Numbered from the stretch's first letter, positions 9,204 through 19,334 are shown. The stretch: DNA of 64,000 nt from an uncultured Cryomorphaceae bacterium (GCA_937120475.1 CAKZJV010000007.1:2682068-2746067); one strand, 5' to 3'. The notes: generated by a model from the letters alone, not told the origin. Program-made: numbers and translations.

Positions 9204-12200
9204 ATGGCCGAAACGAAAAAATACTGGAAAGGAATTGAGGAACTCACTAAGCCCGAATCCGTAAAAGGATTAGCGGAAAATGAGTTCAACACTGAAATTT
9301 CTACCGAAGAGTTTCTGGGAAATAAAGAGAATCTGGAAGGTTCCCAAACCAGCAGGAGAGACTTCCTGAAGTATATGGGATTTTCCACCGCTGCTGCCAC
9401 CCTTGCTGCCTGTGAGGCCCCGGTGGTAGAATCTATTCCCTACGTTGTGGCACCGGAAGAAATAATTCCCGGTATTCCCAACTATTACGCTACCTCTTAT
9501 TTTGACGGTCATGACTATGCTTCCATCCTGGTGAAAACCCGGGAAGGGCGACCTATTAAGGTGGAAAACAATAAAATGGCTGGTATCAATGGTGGAGCCA
9601 ATGCCCGTGTGCATGCTTCCGTTCTGGATCTTTACGATTCTACCCGCCTTAATAACCCATTGATCAACGGTGAAGAAGCTAACTGGAGTGACGTTGATGC
9701 CGGAATTAGCCGTGACCTCAACGCTGCTGTAGCCAGTGGTAAACAGGTAGTAATGCTTACCTCAACGGTAATGAGCCCTACTACCAAAAAACTGGTAAAA
9801 GAGTGGGGTGCTCAAACCAATGGCTTTAAGCACGTAATGTACGATGCGTTCTCGTACTCCGGCAAGTTGGATGCTATTGCAGCGGCTACCGGAAAGAGGG
9901 CCCTTCCTACTTATAAATTTCAAAATGCAGACGTTATTGTAAGTTTCGGTGCCGATTTTCTCGGTGACTGGATCGGGCAAAATGTTTCTGCAGATTATGC
10001 TTCCCGCAGGAAGCCCGGTAAGAATATGTCGCATCACATTCAGTTTGAGAGCAACATGAGCCTTACTGGTAGTAATGCCGACCTGCGTCATAAAATTAAA
10101 CCTTCCGAGTTGGGTAACGCCCTTATTGCTCTTTACAAGGAGCTGGGGGGTAACGCTAACGGAGGTGAAACCAATCTTTCGGCCCAGGTAAAAGATGCCG
10201 CTGAAAAACTTCGCAAAGCCGGTTCTAATGGATTGGTAGTAAGTGGCACCAACGATGCCGATGTGGAGGCCATCACAATTGCCGTCAACAAATTGTTGGG
10301 CAACGGTGGAACTACGGTTGATTATTCCAATCGCACTTACTTCCGCCAGGGTAATGATGCAGCCATGATGCAGCTCATCGAAGATATGAATGCTGGTCGT
10401 GTGGGTGCATTGTTTATAGACAATCTGAACCCCGCCTATTTGATGGCCGGAAACAGCAAGTTGACCGAAGGCCTTAAAAAAGTGGCTTTGACGGTAACTT
10501 TTGCTGAAAAAGAAAATGAAACCACGGCCCTTTGCAAATACGTTTGTGCCCGCCACAATTACCTGGAAAGCTGGGGTGATTTTATGCCGGCCGATGGTGT
10601 TTACAGCCTTCAACAACCTCTGATCCGTCCGCTTTTCAATACCCGTCAAACCGAAGACTGCCTTGTTAAATGGATGGGTAAAAATGGAACCTATTACGAT
10701 TATCTGAAAGCTAACTCCGCGGCCACAGCCAACTGGAAAAAAGCACTGCATGATGGAGTTTACAAAGCTTCAACTGCGGCTGCAGTGGTAGGAGACGATG
10801 AGCCCGGATTTTTTGAAAGAATATTTGGCGGAGACGATACGGACTCTACCGAACAGTCAGAAACCGTTTCTGGGGGAGCAGCCGTAGATATAGCATCCAT
10901 ATCCTCGCGTTTGTCCAAAACGAAAGGAGGAGCTTATGAAATCCAGTTTTACGAAAATACAGCCATGGGTGCCGGTATCCTTGCCAACAACCCTTGGTTA
11001 CAGGAACTGCCCGATCCCATTACCCGCGTAAGTTGGGATAATTACCTTACCATTTCAGCCGCTGATGCGGTGGAGTTGGGTATGGAAAATACGAATGAAT
11101 CCAATGGAGCTCTTAACGGAAGTTACGCCACGGTAACGGTTAATGGTAAAACCATGGAGAATGTGCCCGTTTTTGTGCAACCCGGACAAGCTAAGGGTAG
11201 CATGGGGCTGGCTGTGGGCTACGGACGTTCTGCGGCCGGAAAAGTAGGAAATGACGTAGGAGTGAATGCCTTTCTTTTAATGGATGGTAGCCACAGTGCG
11301 GAGGTGAAAATTGAAAAAGGTACCGGCACTCACGGTTTTGCCTGTACTCAATTGGCGCATACCATGATGGGCCGTAAGATTGTAAACGAGGTTACCCTCG
11401 ATACCTTCCTCAATCAACCCGCCCGTGGAGAAGGTGGTTGGAATGAAGTAACCGAGTTTGAAACCTTCAAAGGTCCCCTTACTTCGGATGAAACCAACCT
11501 TTGGGATGATTTCGATCACCAAACCGGTCATATGTGGAATATGTCCATTGACCTGAACCTTTGTAATGGTTGTGGTGCCTGTGTAATTGCTTGTCACGCA
11601 GAGAATAATGTTCCCGTTGTAGGTAAAGAAGAGGTGCGCAAGCATCGCGATATGCACTGGTTGCGTATTGACCGTTACTATTCTTCAGACATGACCGAGG
11701 AAGTAGCGGAAGAGCAGGGAATATCCGGTATCGACATGTATGCGGCCATGGAAAAGCCATCTTCGAGCCCCGAAGTAGCTTTCCAGCCGGTTATGTGTCA
11801 GCATTGTAACCACGCTCCGTGTGAAACGGTATGCCCGGTAGCCGCTACCACCCATAGTGCTGAAGGCTTGAACCACATGGCCTACAATCGCTGTATCGGA
11901 ACCCGCTACTGTGCCAACAACTGTCCCTATAAAGTAAGGAGGTTCAACTGGTTCCAGTACGAAGGAAACAGCAAGTTTGAAAACAACCTGGCCATGAATG
12001 ATGACCTGGGCCGTATGGTGTTGAATCCCGATGTTACCGTAAGGGCGCGTGGGGTAATGGAAAAATGTTCCATGTGTATTCAGCGCATACAGTTGGGTAA
12101 ACTTACAGCCAAGAAAGAAGGTAGGTTATTGAAGGATGGTGATATTCAAACTGCCTGTCAAAGTGCCTGCGATACCGGAGCGATTGTATTCGGTGATGTA

Positions 12201-12320
12201 AATAACAAGGAAAGTGAGGTGTTTAAACTGAAGCAAAACGAGCGGATGTACCACCTCCTGGAAGAAGTGGGAACACAACCTTCCGTATTTTATCAAACCA
12301 AGGTTAGAAACAGAGCTTAA
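9204..12320 (+). CDS. actB: alternative complex III iron-sulfur subunit ActB
   Basis: ActB is a fusion of a molybdopterin-oxidoreductase-like domain (residues about 90-760, known in this family to lack the molybdenum cofactor) and a ferredoxin-like domain. The cysteine groups are visible at about 787 (CNGCGACVIAC), 865 (CQHCNHAPCETVCP), 896 (CIGTRYCANNCP) and 954/985 (CSMC, CQSAC), enough for four clusters. The N-terminus has a twin-arginine motif SRRDFLKY (51-58) and a lipobox-like LAAC with Cys at 70, suggesting Tat export followed by lipidation. It starts 27 bases after actA. Confidence 0.94.
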   Translation: MAETKKYWKGIEELTKPESVKGLAENEFNTEISTEEFLGNKENLEGSQTSRRDFLKYMGFSTAAATLAACEAPVVESIPYVVAPEEIIPGIPNYYATSYFDGHDYASILVKTREGRPIKVENNKMAGINGGANARVHASVLDLYDSTRLNNPLINGEEANWSDVDAGISRDLNAAVASGKQVVMLTSTVMSPTTKKLVKEWGAQTNGFKHVMYDAFSYSGKLDAIAAATGKRALPTYKFQNADVIVSFGADFLGDWIGQNVSADYASRRKPGKNMSHHIQFESNMSLTGSNADLRHKIKPSELGNALIALYKELGGNANGGETNLSAQVKDAAEKLRKAGSNGLVVSGTNDADVEAITIAVNKLLGNGGTTVDYSNRTYFRQGNDAAMMQLIEDMNAGRVGALFIDNLNPAYLMAGNSKLTEGLKKVALTVTFAEKENETTALCKYVCARHNYLESWGDFMPADGVYSLQQPLIRPLFNTRQTEDCLVKWMGKNGTYYDYLKANSAATANWKKALHDGVYKASTAAAVVGDDEPGFFERIFGGDDTDSTEQSETVSGGAAVDIASISSRLSKTKGGAYEIQFYENTAMGAGILANNPWLQELPDPITRVSWDNYLTISAADAVELGMENTNESNGALNGSYATVTVNGKTMENVPVFVQPGQAKGSMGLAVGYGRSAAGKVGNDVGVNAFLLMDGSHSAEVKIEKGTGTHGFACTQLAHTMMGRKIVNEVTLDTFLNQPARGEGGWNEVTEFETFKGPLTSDETNLWDDFDHQTGHMWNMSIDLNLCNGCGACVIACHAENNVPVVGKEEVRKHRDMHWLRIDRYYSSDMTEEVAEEQGISGIDMYAAMEKPSSSPEVAFQPVMCQHCNHAPCETVCPVAATTHSAEGLNHMAYNRCIGTRYCANNCPYKVRRFNWFQYEGNSKFENNLAMNDDLGRMVLNPDVTVRARGVMEKCSMCIQRIQLGKLTAKKEGRLLKDGDIQTACQSACDTGAIVFGDVNNKESEVFKLKQNERMYHLLEEVGTQPSVFYQTKVRNRA

Positions 12321-12340
12321 TAAATTTATAAAGACTGAGT

Positions 12341-13729
12341 ATGCATTACGAAGCTCCCATACGAAAGCCCCTTATTACCGGTGATAAAAGCTATCATGAT
12401 ATCACCGTTGATGTAGCTCGTCCGGTGGAGACCAAAGCCCCCAGATCGTGGTGGCTGGTATTCGGTATTTCCCTGGTTGCCTTCCTTTGGGGGGTAGGGT
12501 GTATTCTCTATACCATTGGTGTTGGTATCGGAACCTGGGGTTTGAATAAAACCGTGGGCTGGGCCTGGGATATCACCAACTTCGTTTGGTGGGTTGGTAT
12601 TGGTCACGCAGGTACTTTGATTTCTGCGGTACTATTATTATTCCGCCAAAAGTGGAGGATGTCTATCAACCGTTCGGCCGAGGCGATGACCATCTTTTCG
12701 GTAATTCAGGCAGCCTTGTTCCCCGGTATTCACATGGGTCGTATCTGGCTGGCTTACTTTGTTTTTCCAATTCCCAACCAGTTTGGTTCCTTGTGGGTAA
12801 ACTTCAACTCACCACTGCTTTGGGACGTATTCGCCATCTCCACCTATTTTACCGTTTCGGTAGTATTCTGGTACGTAGGTCTGATTCCCGATTTCGCCAT
12901 GATCCGTGACCGTGCCGTACGCCCGGTAACTAAACATATTTACAAGATTCTGAGCTTCGGCTGGGGTGGAAAAGCCAAGCACTGGCAACGTTTCGAGGAA
13001 GTTTCCCTGGTACTGGCCGGTTTGGCTACACCACTGGTACTTTCGGTACACACTATTGTATCCATGGACTTTGCCACCTCGGTAATTCCCGGATGGCACA
13101 CCACCATCTTCCCACCCTACTTTGTGGCGGGAGCCATCTTCTCGGGGTTTGCGATGGTAAATACACTGTTGATCATTGTAAGGAAGGTCTTTAAGATGGA
13201 AGACTATATTACCATTCAACACATTGAAATGATGAATATCATCATCATGATCACCGGTTCCATAGTGGGTATTGCCTATATAACCGAATTATTCATCGCT
13301 TGGTACAGCGGAGTGGAGTACGAGCAGTATGCCTTCCTGAACCGTGCTACCGGCCCTTACTGGTGGGCGTACTGGAGTATGATGACTTGTAACGTATTCA
13401 GTCCGCAGTTTATGTGGTTCAAAAAACTACGTACCAGCCTTATGTTCTCCTTCTTTATTTCTATTGTGGTGAATATAGGGATGTGGTTTGAGCGTTTTGT
13501 GATCATTGTAACCTCATTGCACCGCGACTATTTGCCTTCATCCTGGAGTATGTTCTCCCCCACTTTTGTGGATATCGGGATATTTATCGGAACTATCGGG
13601 TTCTTCTTTGTACTGTTTTTATTGTACGCCCGCTCCTTCCCGGTAATCGCCCAGGCTGAATTGAAAACTATTTTGAAGTCATCAGGAGAAAAGTATAAAC
13701 AATTACACGAAAAGGATGGCCACCACTAA
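12341..13729 (+). CDS. actC: alternative complex III quinol-binding membrane subunit ActC (NrfD/PsrC family)
   Basis: A polytopic protein of 462 residues with about ten membrane segments starting near residue 38 (WWLVFGISLVAFLWGVGC). It belongs to the NrfD/PsrC family; in alternative complex III, ActC carries a menaquinol-oxidation site. HxxH/GIHMGRIWLAYF is visible near 130. It lies 20 bases after actB and overlaps actD by 14 bases, so translation of the two is probably coupled. Confidence 0.93.
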   Translation: MHYEAPIRKPLITGDKSYHDITVDVARPVETKAPRSWWLVFGISLVAFLWGVGCILYTIGVGIGTWGLNKTVGWAWDITNFVWWVGIGHAGTLISAVLLLFRQKWRMSINRSAEAMTIFSVIQAALFPGIHMGRIWLAYFVFPIPNQFGSLWVNFNSPLLWDVFAISTYFTVSVVFWYVGLIPDFAMIRDRAVRPVTKHIYKILSFGWGGKAKHWQRFEEVSLVLAGLATPLVLSVHTIVSMDFATSVIPGWHTTIFPPYFVAGAIFSGFAMVNTLLIIVRKVFKMEDYITIQHIEMMNIIIMITGSIVGIAYITELFIAWYSGVEYEQYAFLNRATGPYWWAYWSMMTCNVFSPQFMWFKKLRTSLMFSFFISIVVNIGMWFERFVIIVTSLHRDYLPSSWSMFSPTFVDIGIFIGTIGFFFVLFLLYARSFPVIAQAELKTILKSSGEKYKQLHEKDGHH

Positions 13730-14252
13730 TCATCAACATCCACCCATTATCAACGCCCTGTACGATGACGATGACGTCTTGTTGAAGGGTGTAAAAGATC
13801 TGAAAGCCAAGGGATATACTATTGCCGAGGTGTATTCTCCCTTTCCCATTCACGGTTTGGACCATGCGATGGGTTTGAAGAGAACCCGTATTGCCATTGC
13901 GGCTTTTATGTACGGATGCCTGGGCTTAATCACGGCCATTTCGTTGACCTACGGAATGATGATCGTGGATTGGCCCATGAATATAGGTGGTAAACCCAGC
14001 TTTACCTGGGGCGAGAATATGCCGGCCTTTGTACCCATCATGTTTGAGCTTACCGTGTTTTTTGCTGCTCACCTTATGGTGTGGACCTTTTTCATACGTA
14101 ACGACATTTACCCGGGCCGTAAGGCGCAAAACCCTGACCCCCGTACAACTGACGATAAGTTCCTTATGGAAGTAGAGCTCAGTGGTGATAAAGAAGAATT
14201 AATGTCTCTATTGCGCGATAGTGGTGCTATTGAGATCAGTGAAAAAAATTAA
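13716..14252 (+). CDS. actD: alternative complex III subunit ActD (DUF3341)
   Basis: The 178-residue protein has a soluble N-terminal segment (FYDDD/LLKGVKDLKAKGY pattern), two membrane helices (about 57-80 and 100-128) and a short cytoplasmic tail, the ActD layout. ActD is a structural subunit of alternative complex III. It overlaps actC and is followed by actE after 11 bases. Confidence 0.92.
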   Translation: MATTNHQHPPIINALYDDDDVLLKGVKDLKAKGYTIAEVYSPFPIHGLDHAMGLKRTRIAIAAFMYGCLGLITAISLTYGMMIVDWPMNIGGKPSFTWGENMPAFVPIMFELTVFFAAHLMVWTFFIRNDIYPGRKAQNPDPRTTDDKFLMEVELSGDKEELMSLLRDSGAIEISEKN

Positions 14253-14263
14253 TTAAGGTATAG

Positions 14264-14929
14264 ATGCTTAGAAAGAACTTTTTTGCTGCACTTACCCTGA
14301 TAGCGGGAGGACTGCTGGTAGTAGTTAGCTCTTGCAGTGAAAAATCACCGGGTGTGGAGTATATGCCGGACATGTACCGTGGCCCCGCCATTGAAGCTTA
14401 TCAGCCTAACGGATGGTTTGCAGATAGTTTAGGTGCCCGCAAACCGGTTGAAGGAACTATTCCACGTGGCTTTTTGTCGTACGATGCTTATGCTAATACT
14501 ACCGAAGGTTATGAAATGGCCAAAGCTAATATGAGTATGCCAGCGGGCTTTCCCAAAGATTCAGCTGCCCTGGCCGAAGGTGCGAAGCTTTACGGTATTT
14601 TTTGTGGGCACTGCCACGGTGAAAAGGGTGATGGTAACGGTATTTTAATGAAGAACGAAAAGTTTTTGGGGATTCCCTCCTATGCTGACCGTGAAATTAC
14701 CCTGGGAAGCATTTTTCACGTAGTTACCTACGGGAAGGGGGTTATGGGTTCTCACGCCTCACAGGTTACCCCAGAAGAGAGATGGAAAATAGCCCAGCAC
14801 GTAATGAAATTACGTCAGGAATTGGTGGGCGGTGGCTCGGAAGAAGCCGCTGCCAACCAGGATAGCACCGCAGCACCTAACGATAGTACTGCGGCTTCCA
14901 GTAATACTAATGATAACACGCAATCCTAG
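14264..14929 (+). CDS. actE: alternative complex III monoheme cytochrome c subunit ActE
   Basis: A lipoprotein signal with lipobox VSSC (Cys 24) places the protein on the membrane surface. One heme c motif, CGHCH, lies at about 115-119, with GSHASQ/VMGSH downstream. A low-complexity Ser/Asn/Asp/Ala tail ends the 221 residues. ActE is the monoheme electron-transfer subunit next to ActA. It lies 11 bases after actD and 6 bases before actF. Confidence 0.92.
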   Translation: MLRKNFFAALTLIAGGLLVVVSSCSEKSPGVEYMPDMYRGPAIEAYQPNGWFADSLGARKPVEGTIPRGFLSYDAYANTTEGYEMAKANMSMPAGFPKDSAALAEGAKLYGIFCGHCHGEKGDGNGILMKNEKFLGIPSYADREITLGSIFHVVTYGKGVMGSHASQVTPEERWKIAQHVMKLRQELVGGGSEEAAANQDSTAAPNDSTAASSNTNDNTQS

Positions 14930-14935
14930 GAGCTG

Positions 14936-16396
14936 ATGTTTGAATTTACCGGAAAATTAAAGAGGACCACCTTTATACTGATGCTCATCGGAGCAGTATC
15001 CATTGGCGCCAGCTTTTTTGTAGGTGGTGAGCATCATGAAGCCGATCATACCGAGCATCATGAAAGCAATGCCCATCATGAAGATGGTGAACATCACGAG
15101 GCAGAGGAAAATCACCACGAAGAGGCGAATCACGAAAGTGCTGCGGCAGGCCACGGTCACGGAGGTCATGGAGACCATCCCTACCATGCTGATCCTTCCG
15201 AGGGTGATAAGTTTCATAAAGGAGCGTCCCGCTCCACTCGTGACCATAATCACTTTTACGCTTCTGAAGAGCACCATGATGCTGAGCACGCTCATCATCA
15301 AGTGGCCAATAAGCCCTGGGCTAACCTCTTGGTAAATAACTTTTTCTTTTTGGCCATTGCCTTGGGAGCCTTGTTCTTTTTGGCCATCCAGTACGCTGCT
15401 CAGGCAGGATGGGCTATCGTGGTAACCCGTATTATGGAATCCATGTCGCAATTCCTGATCATTCCCGGTATCATCATGATTGTATTAATCGTACTGGGAT
15501 TGGGACATTCCCACCACATCTGGCACTGGATGCAGGAAGGCATAATGACTCCGGGCACAGAAAACTACGATGAGATTATTGCCGGTAAGCAAGCGTACCT
15601 GAACGGACCGTTCTACGTAATCCGCGCGGTGATCTACATCATCGGTTGGGTTGGTGCGGCTATGTTGCTTCGCAAAATGTCCAAGAAATTGGAAACTACC
15701 AACGACCCGAATCGCCTGTGGGTGAAAATGCGTAACCTGTCGGCCGGTTTCCTGGTATTCTTTGCCGTAACTTCTTCCACCAGTGCCTGGGATTGGATTA
15801 TGAGTATTGACACCCACTGGTTCAGCACCCTTTTCGGTTGGTATGTATTTGCCGGAATGTTTGTAAGTGCGCTTACGGTAATGACTATGCTGGTTCTCTT
15901 CCTTAAAAAATTAGGGTATCTGCCGGAAGTCAATCACAGCCATATCCAGGATTTAGGTAAATTCATGTTTGCCTTTTCCGTCTTCTGGACGTACCTGTGG
16001 TTCTCCCAGTTCATGTTGATCTGGTATTCCAATATACCGGAAGAGGTAACCTACTATATGGCACGTTGGGGAGAATACAAGGGCTTGTTTTTCACCATGT
16101 TGGCTATGAACTTTATTTTCCCGATACTAATTCTGATGAGTCGCGATACCAAGCGTAACTATGGTTTCCTGGTTACAGCCGGTATTATCATGATCATCGG
16201 CCATTGGTTGGACGTATATATCATGGTAACTCCAGGAACGGTAGGTTCACACTGGAGCCTTGGCCTTATACAATTAGGAACCTTCCTCGGTTATGCCGGA
16301 GTATTCCTTTTTGTGGTATTCAGTTCGCTGGCTAAAGCTAAACTGATGCCCGAAGGGCACCCGATGTTGCAGGAAAGTAAGTATCATCATATTTAA
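14936..16396 (+). CDS. actF: alternative complex III membrane subunit ActF, with long His-rich segment
   Basis: ActF is a second NrfD-related membrane subunit with about ten helices; here they start at residues 10-28 and resume near 128. Between the first and second helix lies an unusual segment (about 30-125) with roughly two dozen His mixed with Glu/Asp (repeated EHHE, HHED, AHHQ), likely able to bind metal ions. The remainder is typical of the family (IMSIDTHWFSTLFGWYVFAG, IIGHWLDVYIMV). It is 18 bases before coxB. Confidence 0.92.
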   Translation: MFEFTGKLKRTTFILMLIGAVSIGASFFVGGEHHEADHTEHHESNAHHEDGEHHEAEENHHEEANHESAAAGHGHGGHGDHPYHADPSEGDKFHKGASRSTRDHNHFYASEEHHDAEHAHHQVANKPWANLLVNNFFFLAIALGALFFLAIQYAAQAGWAIVVTRIMESMSQFLIIPGIIMIVLIVLGLGHSHHIWHWMQEGIMTPGTENYDEIIAGKQAYLNGPFYVIRAVIYIIGWVGAAMLLRKMSKKLETTNDPNRLWVKMRNLSAGFLVFFAVTSSTSAWDWIMSIDTHWFSTLFGWYVFAGMFVSALTVMTMLVLFLKKLGYLPEVNHSHIQDLGKFMFAFSVFWTYLWFSQFMLIWYSNIPEEVTYYMARWGEYKGLFFTMLAMNFIFPILILMSRDTKRNYGFLVTAGIIMIIGHWLDVYIMVTPGTVGSHWSLGLIQLGTFLGYAGVFLFVVFSSLAKAKLMPEGHPMLQESKYHHI

Positions 16397-16414
16397 ATTT
16401 GCAGATAGAGCAGA

Positions 16415-17455
16415 ATGGAAACATTATTGATCATAATTGTTGGAATTCTTGGCCTGATTGCCATAGCGCAGGCGGTTCGTGTATTTGAGCTTTCTGCCGC
16501 AGTAAAAGGTGAAGATGCGAGTAGTGAAAATGTAACCGACAAGGACAACCGTAACCAGGGCATATTATTGCTGATCTTCATGATTTTCATGCTGGGCGGT
16601 TTTATAGCCATGATTTTTGGTTACAGCGATGTTATGCTGCCGGTATCGGCCTCGGAGCACGGGGTAGATATTGATAACCTCTGGGATATCTCTATGTGGT
16701 TGATCATCGTGGTGTTTTTCATCACCCAGCCTATTCTTTTTTACTTCGGCTACAAATTCAGGGGAGCGAAAAAGAAAAAGGCCGTTTACATGGAGCACAA
16801 CAACCGTTTGGAGTTTATCTGGACGATTGTGCCCGCAGTGGTATTGGCCGGTTTGATCATTTATGGTCTGGCAACCTGGAGTAACATTATGAACCCGGTA
16901 ATTGGTGAAGGTGAAGAAGAGCCTATGGTAGTAGAAATTTACGCCAAGCAATTCGGATGGACCGCCCGTTATTCCGGCAGTGATAACCAGTTGGGTTATG
17001 CCAACGTACGGATGATCGGTGGAACCAACACCCTGGGTGTTGACCCTGATGATGCCAATTCACTGGACGATGTGATTACAACCGAACTGCATCTTCCGGT
17101 AAACCGTCCGGTACTTTTCAAATTCAGAAGCCAGGATGTTATCCACTCCGCGTATTTACCACACTTCAGGGTGCAAATGAACTGTGTACCGGGAACCAAA
17201 ACCCAGTTCATGTTCAAGCCAACCATGACCACCGAAGAGATGCGTCAGGACCCGGATACCCAGCAAAAGGTGGCCAATATCAACGAAATCCGTGGTGAAA
17301 GAGGGGATGAAGCATGGCAGTTTGATTACGTACTTTTGTGTAACAAGATTTGTGGTTCCGCCCACTACAATATGCAGATGAAGATAGTAGTGGAGAGCGA
17401 GGAGGAATATAATAAATGGATGAGCGAACAGAAATCGTTCGCTGAACTGTTATAA
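16415..17455 (+). CDS. coxB: cytochrome c oxidase subunit II (CuA)
   Basis: Subunit II takes electrons from cytochrome c at the CuA centre. The protein (346 residues) has an extra N-terminal helix (1-25), then the two usual helices (about 50-70 and 90-115, another at 130-150) and a C-terminal cupredoxin domain. CuA ligands are visible in LLCNKICGSAHYNM (about 309-320: two Cys four apart, His, Met) and the upstream His in VIHSAYLP. There is no fused cytochrome c domain. The acidic residue usual between the two Cys is Lys here. The gene joins the act operon to coxA. Confidence 0.95.
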   Translation: METLLIIIVGILGLIAIAQAVRVFELSAAVKGEDASSENVTDKDNRNQGILLLIFMIFMLGGFIAMIFGYSDVMLPVSASEHGVDIDNLWDISMWLIIVVFFITQPILFYFGYKFRGAKKKKAVYMEHNNRLEFIWTIVPAVVLAGLIIYGLATWSNIMNPVIGEGEEEPMVVEIYAKQFGWTARYSGSDNQLGYANVRMIGGTNTLGVDPDDANSLDDVITTELHLPVNRPVLFKFRSQDVIHSAYLPHFRVQMNCVPGTKTQFMFKPTMTTEEMRQDPDTQQKVANINEIRGERGDEAWQFDYVLLCNKICGSAHYNMQMKIVVESEEEYNKWMSEQKSFAELL

Positions 17456-17482
17456 TAAAAAGATTTAAGAGAGCAGAAGATT

Positions 17483-19255
17483 ATGGCGACACACGAAGCA
17501 CACGATCACCATCACGAGCAGTCTTTTATAGAAAAATACGTTTTTAGCCAGGATCATAAGATGATCGCCAAGCAATTCCTGATCACGGGTATGATCATGG
17601 GAATTATAGGGGTGGCCATGTCTATGCTCTTCCGTTTGCAACTGGCCTGGCCCGATAAGCAGTTTCCCATCCTGGAAACACTGCTGGGCAAATGGGGAGC
17701 TGATGGAACCATGGACCCCAACATTTACCTGGCGTTGGTAACCATTCACGGAACCATCATGGTATTCTTTGTACTAACGGCTGGTTTGAGTGGTACCTTT
17801 TCCAATCTTTTAATTCCATTGCAAATCGGGGCTCGTGATATGGCTTCCGGTTTTATCAATATGCTTTCCTACTGGTTTTTCTTTGCTTCCAGTATTGTAA
17901 TGGTGGTTTCCCTGTTTGTTGAAAACGGACCTGCCGCAGCCGGTTGGACGGTATATCCACCCCTGAGTGCCCTGCCCCAGGCTATGCCCGGTTCAGGTTT
18001 GGGAATGACCTTGTGGTTGGTGAGTATGTCACTCTTTATCGTGTCCTCACTACTCGGGGCATTGAACTACATTGTAACGGTATTGAACCTCCGTACCAAG
18101 GGAATGTCCATGACACGTCTGCCATTGACTATATGGGCCTTCTTTGTAACCGCTATTCTAGGGGTACTGTCGTTCCCGGTTCTGTTTTCAGCCGCTTTAT
18201 TGCTGATCTTCGACCGTAGCTTCGGTACCAGCTTTTATCTTTCCGATATTATGGTGGCCGGTGAGTTGCTGAGCAACCAGGGAGGTAGCCCGGTACTCTT
18301 CCAGCACTTGTTCTGGTTCCTGGGTCACCCTGAGGTTTACATTATTCTTTTGCCCGCATTGGGTATTACGTCCGAGGTAATTTCAACCAATGCCCGCAAG
18401 CCGATTTTCGGTTACCGTGCGATGGTGGGTTCTATTTTGGCCATTGCCTTCCTTTCGTTTATCGTTTGGGGTCACCACATGTTTGTAACCGGTATGAACC
18501 CCTTCCTGGGATCGGTATTTACTTTTACTACCCTATTGATTGCGATACCCTCAGCGGTAAAAGCCTTTAACTATATTACTACCTTATGGAAAGGTAACTT
18601 GCGATTGACTCCCGCAATGCTCTTTTCCATCGGTTTGGTATCTACTTTTATTACCGGTGGTTTAACCGGGTTGATCCTGGGTGACTCTGCACTGGATATC
18701 AATGTTCACGATACGTATTTCGTGGTAGCCCACTTCCATATTGTAATGGGTCTTTCCGCTATTTTCGGAATGTTTGCAGGGGTATATCACTGGTTCCCGA
18801 AAATGTTTGGCAGGCGTATGATCAAATCTTTGGGATACGTACACTTCTGGGTTACTTTCATAACGGCTTACGGAGTATTCTTCCCGATGCACTTTATGGG
18901 AATGGCCGGTTTACCGCGTAGGTATTACACCAACACCTCTTTCCCCATGTTTGATGACCTGGCGGATATCAATGTGATGATTAGCATATTTGCTATTGTG
19001 GGAGGTATTGCTCAGGTGATCTTCATCTTCAACTTCTTTTACAGTGCCGTACGCGGCAAAAAAGCTTCACGCAACCCCTGGAAATCCAATACTTTGGAGT
19101 GGACTACCCCGGTAGAACATATCCATGGTAACTGGCCGGGCGAAATACCCGAAGTTCACCGCTGGGCTTATGACTACAGCAAGCCCGGAATGGAAGATGA
19201 CTTTGTACCGCAAACGGTGCCCATTCGTGAGAATGAGGTGGAAACCGGACATTAG
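17483..19255 (+). CDS. coxA: cytochrome c oxidase subunit I (aa3-type)
   Basis: Subunit I holds heme a and the heme a3-CuB centre where oxygen is reduced. About twelve membrane helices are seen. The CuB His-Tyr pair lies in GHPEVY (about 282-286), the HH pair in WGHHMF, and the heme His residues in HDTYFVVAHFHIVMG (about 410). GLPRRYY is present near 480. The N-terminus has a short His-rich stretch (THEAHDHHHEQ). It is the last gene of the operon and is followed by a terminator. Subunits III and IV are encoded 20 kb away. Confidence 0.97.
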   Translation: MATHEAHDHHHEQSFIEKYVFSQDHKMIAKQFLITGMIMGIIGVAMSMLFRLQLAWPDKQFPILETLLGKWGADGTMDPNIYLALVTIHGTIMVFFVLTAGLSGTFSNLLIPLQIGARDMASGFINMLSYWFFFASSIVMVVSLFVENGPAAAGWTVYPPLSALPQAMPGSGLGMTLWLVSMSLFIVSSLLGALNYIVTVLNLRTKGMSMTRLPLTIWAFFVTAILGVLSFPVLFSAALLLIFDRSFGTSFYLSDIMVAGELLSNQGGSPVLFQHLFWFLGHPEVYIILLPALGITSEVISTNARKPIFGYRAMVGSILAIAFLSFIVWGHHMFVTGMNPFLGSVFTFTTLLIAIPSAVKAFNYITTLWKGNLRLTPAMLFSIGLVSTFITGGLTGLILGDSALDINVHDTYFVVAHFHIVMGLSAIFGMFAGVYHWFPKMFGRRMIKSLGYVHFWVTFITAYGVFFPMHFMGMAGLPRRYYTNTSFPMFDDLADINVMISIFAIVGGIAQVIFIFNFFYSAVRGKKASRNPWKSNTLEWTTPVEHIHGNWPGEIPEVHRWAYDYSKPGMEDDFVPQTVPIRENEVETGH

Positions 19256-19271
19256 AAAATCTTAAATAGAA

Positions 19272-19306
19272 ATACAAAGCCCCGTGTGAACGGGGCTTTG
19301 TATTTT
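19272..19306 (+). terminator. terminator after coxA
   Basis: ATACAAAGCCCCG and CGGGGCTTTGTAT form a 13-base perfect stem with loop TGTGAA, followed by TTTT. It ends the act-cox operon 17 bases after coxA. Confidence 0.85.
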
Positions 19307-19323
19307 GGGCTTATATTTTCCGC

Positions 19324-19331
19324 TACTTTTG
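19324..19331 (+). promoter_or_regulatory. -7 promoter element of ruvB-queG
   Basis: TACTTTTG is an exact TAnnTTTG match ending only three bases before the ATGATG of ruvB. If it is used, transcription starts at or next to the start codon and the message is leaderless. Confidence 0.6.
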
Positions 19332-19334
19332 TGA

